Of a stretch of 64,000 nt of DNA, positions 60,551 through 64,000 are shown piece by piece. The DNA is from Stieleria bergensis (GTDB taxonomy: Bacteria > Planctomycetota > Planctomycetia > Pirellulales > Pirellulaceae): NCBI GenBank assembly GCA_007745635.1, contig CP036272.1, positions 62,001-126,000 on the forward strand, given 5' to 3'. A program made the translations under genes and the position numbers. The notes below the pieces were generated by a model, which was given only the letters and a program-made list of their open reading frames with translations, had not been told where the DNA came from and searched no databases. Within the stretch, counting starts at the first letter, position 1. Every line of letters starts with the position of its first letter.

Positions 60551-62464
60551 ATGGCGTTCTCTAGCCAATCATTAGACGATCTTTCTGTTGACGACTACTT
60601 TGACGTGCTCGCGCGCTGGCTTGAACTGGAGGGCGAAGCGGAGCGCGAACGGATGGCTCAGCGCCGGCAGCTGTCGCGTCAACAGGATGCCGAACGCACC
60701 GGTGAAGCCATTCTGGGGCTGCAGATCAGTGACCATGGAACCGGCCTTGCCGGTCGCATGCTGATCACGTTCAGTAAAGCCGATGGGAGTCGACTGCCCA
60801 TGAATCGGCTGAAGGTCGGGTCGCCGGTCGTCATCAGTGATGCCAGCAACGTTGCCGATCAAGGCATCCCCGGTGTCGTCAGTCGCCGCAAAGGTGAGTC
60901 CATTCAGGTCGCCTGCGAACGCTGGCCCGAGGCAATGCGCTACCGCTTGGATCTGTCCCCCGACGAAACCACTCGCCGCCGTCAGTTGGCCGCAATGGCG
61001 TCGGCGCGGATGGCCAAAGGACGAACCAAGCAACTGCGCGAGATGATTCAGGCTGGCAAAGCGATCCGCTATGTAGAGCCAAAGCCGCTCTCACCAGCCA
61101 AGCATCTGAATCAGCCACAACAAGATGCGGTGGCATTTGCGCTTTCACAGCCAGATCTGGCAATTTTGCATGGACCACCGGGAACCGGTAAAACCACCAC
61201 GCTGGCAGAGGTGATTCATCAAGCGGTCCAGCAAGGTCAGCTCGTGCTGGCGTGCGCGCCAAGCAACACCGCCGTTGACAATTTGCTTGAACGCCTGGTC
61301 CCACTCACACCGTCGGTGGTTCGCGTTGGCCACCCAGCCCGCGTGTTTGAATCATTGCGTGGACACACATTGGATGAACGGGTCGACCAAGATCCAACCT
61401 CTGATGTGTTGAAGGACATGCGCCGTGAACTCGCTGAGATCCTGCGGTCAGCAGCGAGGCCCCATCGTGGTCGTGATGGCAAGCGAAGACGCGGTCTGCT
61501 GTACGCCACCGCGGGTGACTTGCGCGGTCAGATTCGCAACCTGGAACGGCGGGTGGTGCGCGGTGTTTTAGAAGCTGCCGATGTGATCTGCACCACGACA
61601 ACCATTGACGATGATCTGTTGGGGAACATCGATTTTGACATGGTTGTCATCGACGAGGCCTGCCAGTGCACCGAAGGCGGCGTCTGGCAAGCCATCTTAA
61701 GGGCCGACAAAGTTGTCATGGCTGGCGATCATTGCCAGCTGCCGCCAACTGTCTTGTCCGATCAGGCCGCCAAGGAAGGCATGCGTGATTCGATGATGCA
61801 TCGCTTGATCGAACGCGAAGGCCAAGACATCTTTCGTCGCTTGACAGTCCAGTATCGAATGAATGAACCCATCATGCGGTTTTCTTCCGATGAGTTCTAT
61901 GATGGCAGCTTGATCGCCGATGCCAGTGTTGCCGAACATCGCTTGGATCAATTGGCAGGTGTTGAATCCCTGCCGATCACACAGGAGGCCATGATGTTCG
62001 TTGATACCGCAGGCGCCAACATGAACGAACGCATGGAACAGGATGGGCAAAGCAAATTCAACCCCGGCGAAGGCAAGCTGGTCGTCGACTTTGTCAACGA
62101 GTTGATCACCGCCGGGATGCAACGTGATCAGATCGCCGTGATCGCGCCTTATGCAGCTCAGGTTCGTTGGTTGCGCCGGAACTCCTCGATGCGAGACATC
62201 GAAGTGGATACCGTGGACGGTTTCCAAGGCCGCGAGAAGGAAGCGGTAATCATTACGTTCACCCGCAGCAATGATCGAGGCGAGATCGGGTTCCTGGCCG
62301 ACACCAGACGCACCAACGTTGCCTTGACCAGAGCGCGGCGGAAACTGATCGTGATTGGTGATAGCGCGACCTTGGGTAGCAATCCCTTTTATGGAAAACT
62401 GTTGGAGTATTTCGAAAACGCCAACGCCTATCGAAGCGTGTTTGAGTTCGGCGTGGACGCGTAA
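60551..62464 (+). CDS. Superfamily 1 DNA/RNA helicase (IGHMBP2/UPF1-like)
   Basis: A 637-residue cytoplasmic helicase. N-terminal about 45-150 is a beta-barrel (LQISDHGTGLAGRMLITFSK). Walker A GPPGTGKTTTLAEV near 207; motif Ia ACAPSNTAVDNLLERL; Walker B VVIDEACQCTEGG near 366; motif III GDHCQLPPTVLS; motif IV QYRMNEPIM; motif V VDTVDGFQGREKEAVII; motif VI NVALTRARRKLIVIG. All SF1B motifs are intact and the length is that of SMUBP2-like proteins. The ATG is 51 bases after the tRNA end. Function is inferred as nucleic-acid unwinding, with a role in translation or repair unresolved. Confidence 0.9.
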   Translation: MAFSSQSLDDLSVDDYFDVLARWLELEGEAERERMAQRRQLSRQQDAERTGEAILGLQISDHGTGLAGRMLITFSKADGSRLPMNRLKVGSPVVISDASNVADQGIPGVVSRRKGESIQVACERWPEAMRYRLDLSPDETTRRRQLAAMASARMAKGRTKQLREMIQAGKAIRYVEPKPLSPAKHLNQPQQDAVAFALSQPDLAILHGPPGTGKTTTLAEVIHQAVQQGQLVLACAPSNTAVDNLLERLVPLTPSVVRVGHPARVFESLRGHTLDERVDQDPTSDVLKDMRRELAEILRSAARPHRGRDGKRRRGLLYATAGDLRGQIRNLERRVVRGVLEAADVICTTTTIDDDLLGNIDFDMVVIDEACQCTEGGVWQAILRADKVVMAGDHCQLPPTVLSDQAAKEGMRDSMMHRLIEREGQDIFRRLTVQYRMNEPIMRFSSDEFYDGSLIADASVAEHRLDQLAGVESLPITQEAMMFVDTAGANMNERMEQDGQSKFNPGEGKLVVDFVNELITAGMQRDQIAVIAPYAAQVRWLRRNSSMRDIEVDTVDGFQGREKEAVIITFTRSNDRGEIGFLADTRRTNVALTRARRKLIVIGDSATLGSNPFYGKLLEYFENANAYRSVFEFGVDA

Positions 62465-62581
62465 CAGACAAAAGCCAGTCATTCCAGGTAAGCCCCGCTC
62501 GCGAACGCGTTAAGCTTGCGTTTACGATATGATGGGAGACCTGCGAATGTTGCTGTTCACCGCGTCTCGTTGGTTTGTCTC

Positions 62582-64000
62582 ATGTCCCCGAATTTTCTTT
62601 GCACCGCGATTAGCGGTTTGCTGACGCTAGCCTTGAGTGTGTTTCTTAGTTGCGAACTTTCTGCTCAGCCAGTGCCACCTGATCAGCCAGTGCCGCCTTG
62701 GCCGGTGCTAAAGCCCTCCCGTGATCGCCAGCCGCTACCGGGAACCCAGCCATTGCTGGGGGAGCATGATTTTGCGGATGTCATCCTGGATGGTGTGGAT
62801 CAGTTTTTGCAACAAAAGATTGACCAGTCCAAACGAAATCGTTCCCGTCCCGATGCACAATCTTCCGGTGACCGACGAACTCGTTTTGGAAACCAGTTGG
62901 GCTTGCATCGCGACCAATGGGTGGACAATGGTCAGTTTTCGCGGTTGGGAGGCATCGCCGCGGCGCCCACCGAGATCATCGGCGTTTGCCTGACCAAAGT
63001 CAGTTGGTCGGCATTTGCCGGCGTGCAGGGATTCGGGTTGTTGCTGCAACCGGCGAAGACTCCGGTTGCCAATGTGATTCTGATCCCGGACGCAGACCAG
63101 GATCCGTTAGAGTTTGTGGTTGCCGCGGGCAACGAACCGTCTAATGGCGGACCGGCCTGGGCGTTGGCAAACGCGGGTTGCCGCGTGCTGATCCCGCTGC
63201 TTGTCGATCGTTCGATCAACAGGTATCGCTTGACCGAACGAGAATGGTTGCATCGTCCTGCCTGGGAACTGGGACGGACTCTGACAACATATGAAATGCA
63301 TCAAGTTCGCGCCGCCATCGGCTGTTTGCAACGACTGCCCGCCACCGGATCTGGCAAGTGCTTGCTCGGTGGCTGGGGCGAAGGTGGGCGGCTGGCGATG
63401 TATGTTGGGGCCGTTGACCAGCGGGTCGCTGGAACCTTGATCAGTGGCTACTTTGGGCCGCGAGATTCGTTGTGGACTGAACCTGCCGAACGCTCGGTGT
63501 TCGGGTTGTTGAACGAGTTTGGTGATGCGGAAATCGTTTCGTTGCTGGGGAACCGTGGGGCGTTCATCGAGCATTGCCCAGGTCCCACATTCGGCTATCG
63601 ATTGGACGAAGATGGCGAGATTCAAATCCTGACAACGCCTGCTGGTTTGCCGGGCAAGCCCGGAAAGTTACCGCAGTTCGACGCTCAAGCGGTGAACGAT
63701 GAGGCGCAGCGAATCGCAAACCGTGACGCGATCGAGCTGATTCATCGCCCGTCGCCGTTGTCATCCGAGACGCTGCAGGCATGGCTGAATCTGTCCGGTG
63801 TCGCGGCAACGATTGATCCCAATGCCGTGGTGAATGCCAGTGATCAAACGCTGCGACAATCGCTGCAATTGCGTCCCTACCAAGAGCGGTTGGTCGAGCA
63901 ATTGAGGCGGCACAATCAATGGGCCTTGAACGATTCGCGGCGCATTCGGCAAGCACGCATGAAAGCCCTGGATACATCCTCGATCGATGCGTATGCCGAC
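62582..64000 (+). CDS. Exported alpha/beta-hydrolase-like protein, 3' end off window
   Basis: At least 473 codons with no stop before the window edge. A signal peptide (residues 1-28, LSCELSAQPV) and a Pro-rich linker come first. Then FGLLLQPAKTPVANVILIPD is an oxyanion-hole-type strand. The elbow where GxSxG is expected reads GGWGEGGRLAMYVGAV, with Glu instead of Ser, followed by VAGTLISGYFGPRDSLWTEP and NEFGDAEIVSLLGNRG. Resemblance to planctomycete acetyl-xylan-esterase-like proteins is recalled, not checked. If the elbow Glu is real, it may not act by the usual serine mechanism. Start ATG at 62582; no clear ribosome site. Confidence 0.7.
   Translation, partial: MSPNFLCTAISGLLTLALSVFLSCELSAQPVPPDQPVPPWPVLKPSRDRQPLPGTQPLLGEHDFADVILDGVDQFLQQKIDQSKRNRSRPDAQSSGDRRTRFGNQLGLHRDQWVDNGQFSRLGGIAAAPTEIIGVCLTKVSWSAFAGVQGFGLLLQPAKTPVANVILIPDADQDPLEFVVAAGNEPSNGGPAWALANAGCRVLIPLLVDRSINRYRLTEREWLHRPAWELGRTLTTYEMHQVRAAIGCLQRLPATGSGKCLLGGWGEGGRLAMYVGAVDQRVAGTLISGYFGPRDSLWTEPAERSVFGLLNEFGDAEIVSLLGNRGAFIEHCPGPTFGYRLDEDGEIQILTTPAGLPGKPGKLPQFDAQAVNDEAQRIANRDAIELIHRPSPLSSETLQAWLNLSGVAATIDPNAVVNASDQTLRQSLQLRPYQERLVEQLRRHNQWALNDSRRIRQARMKALDTSSIDAYAD

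Overview
The window reads as a chromosomal segment of a planctomycete, most likely Pirellulaceae (Rhodopirellula-like). The reasons are several exported multi-kilobase genes, the DUF1549/DUF1553 plus DUF1501 pair, a DUF1592-type cytochrome protein, two ThuA/heme-binding/beta-propeller giants, frequent Asp-box and VCBS repeats, and moderate GC. This taxonomic placement is inference; no rRNA gene is present.

Layout. 1-1.65 kb: a LamB-type maltoporin on the minus strand, cut by the window edge and interrupted by an in-frame TGA. 2.2-7.8 kb (minus): zinc-type dehydrogenase, DUF1592-family cytochrome protein and a serine hydrolase with VCBS repeats, the last two overlapping at TAATG. 8-19.7 kb (minus): two huge exported membrane proteins (1248 and 2669 aa) that overlap by 8 bp. 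I read them as three copies of one unit (export signal, beta-rich ectodomain, three C-terminal membrane helices), with two copies fused in the larger protein. 20-24.8 kb (plus): a fusion of ThuA, TIM barrel, cytochrome c, beta-propeller and azurin-like domains. 24.9-36.1 kb (minus): DUF3472 protein, methyltransferase, HTH regulator, APC permease, DUF1501 and DUF1549/1553 pair, DUF1499 protein. 36.3-39.2 kb (plus): rarA and an O-antigen-ligase-like protein. 39.3-47.9 kb: a probable carbohydrate-use locus with a XylR-like regulator divergent from a Gfo/Idh/MocA oxidoreductase, a ThuA/dehydrogenase/HEAT/cytochrome protein and a sialidase. 48.3-50.1 kb: UbiA prenyltransferase and TIM-barrel protein, coupled. 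50.5-52.5 kb: small membrane protein and clpX. 52.5-54.9 kb: a gene-poor stretch of degenerate dispersed repeats and RHS fragments. 54.9-60.1 kb (minus): asparagine synthetase, Ser/Thr kinase, mutL. 60.4-64 kb (plus): tRNA(CAT), an SF1 helicase and a truncated alpha/beta hydrolase.

How the genes may work together. The porin, dehydrogenases, ThuA/heme proteins, sialidase, TIM-barrel protein and XylR-like regulator fit outer-membrane uptake and periplasmic oxidation of sugars or glycans. The housekeeping genes (rarA, clpX, mutL, asnB, helicase) look ordinary.

The best candidate for an undescribed system is the triplicated giant-protein locus at 7975-19723. Next come the azurin-tailed fusion at 20060 and a family of short palindromic and MITE-like elements built on the core GTGCTTGCACGCAC. 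All functions are read from sequence motifs by eye; no database or structure search was run.
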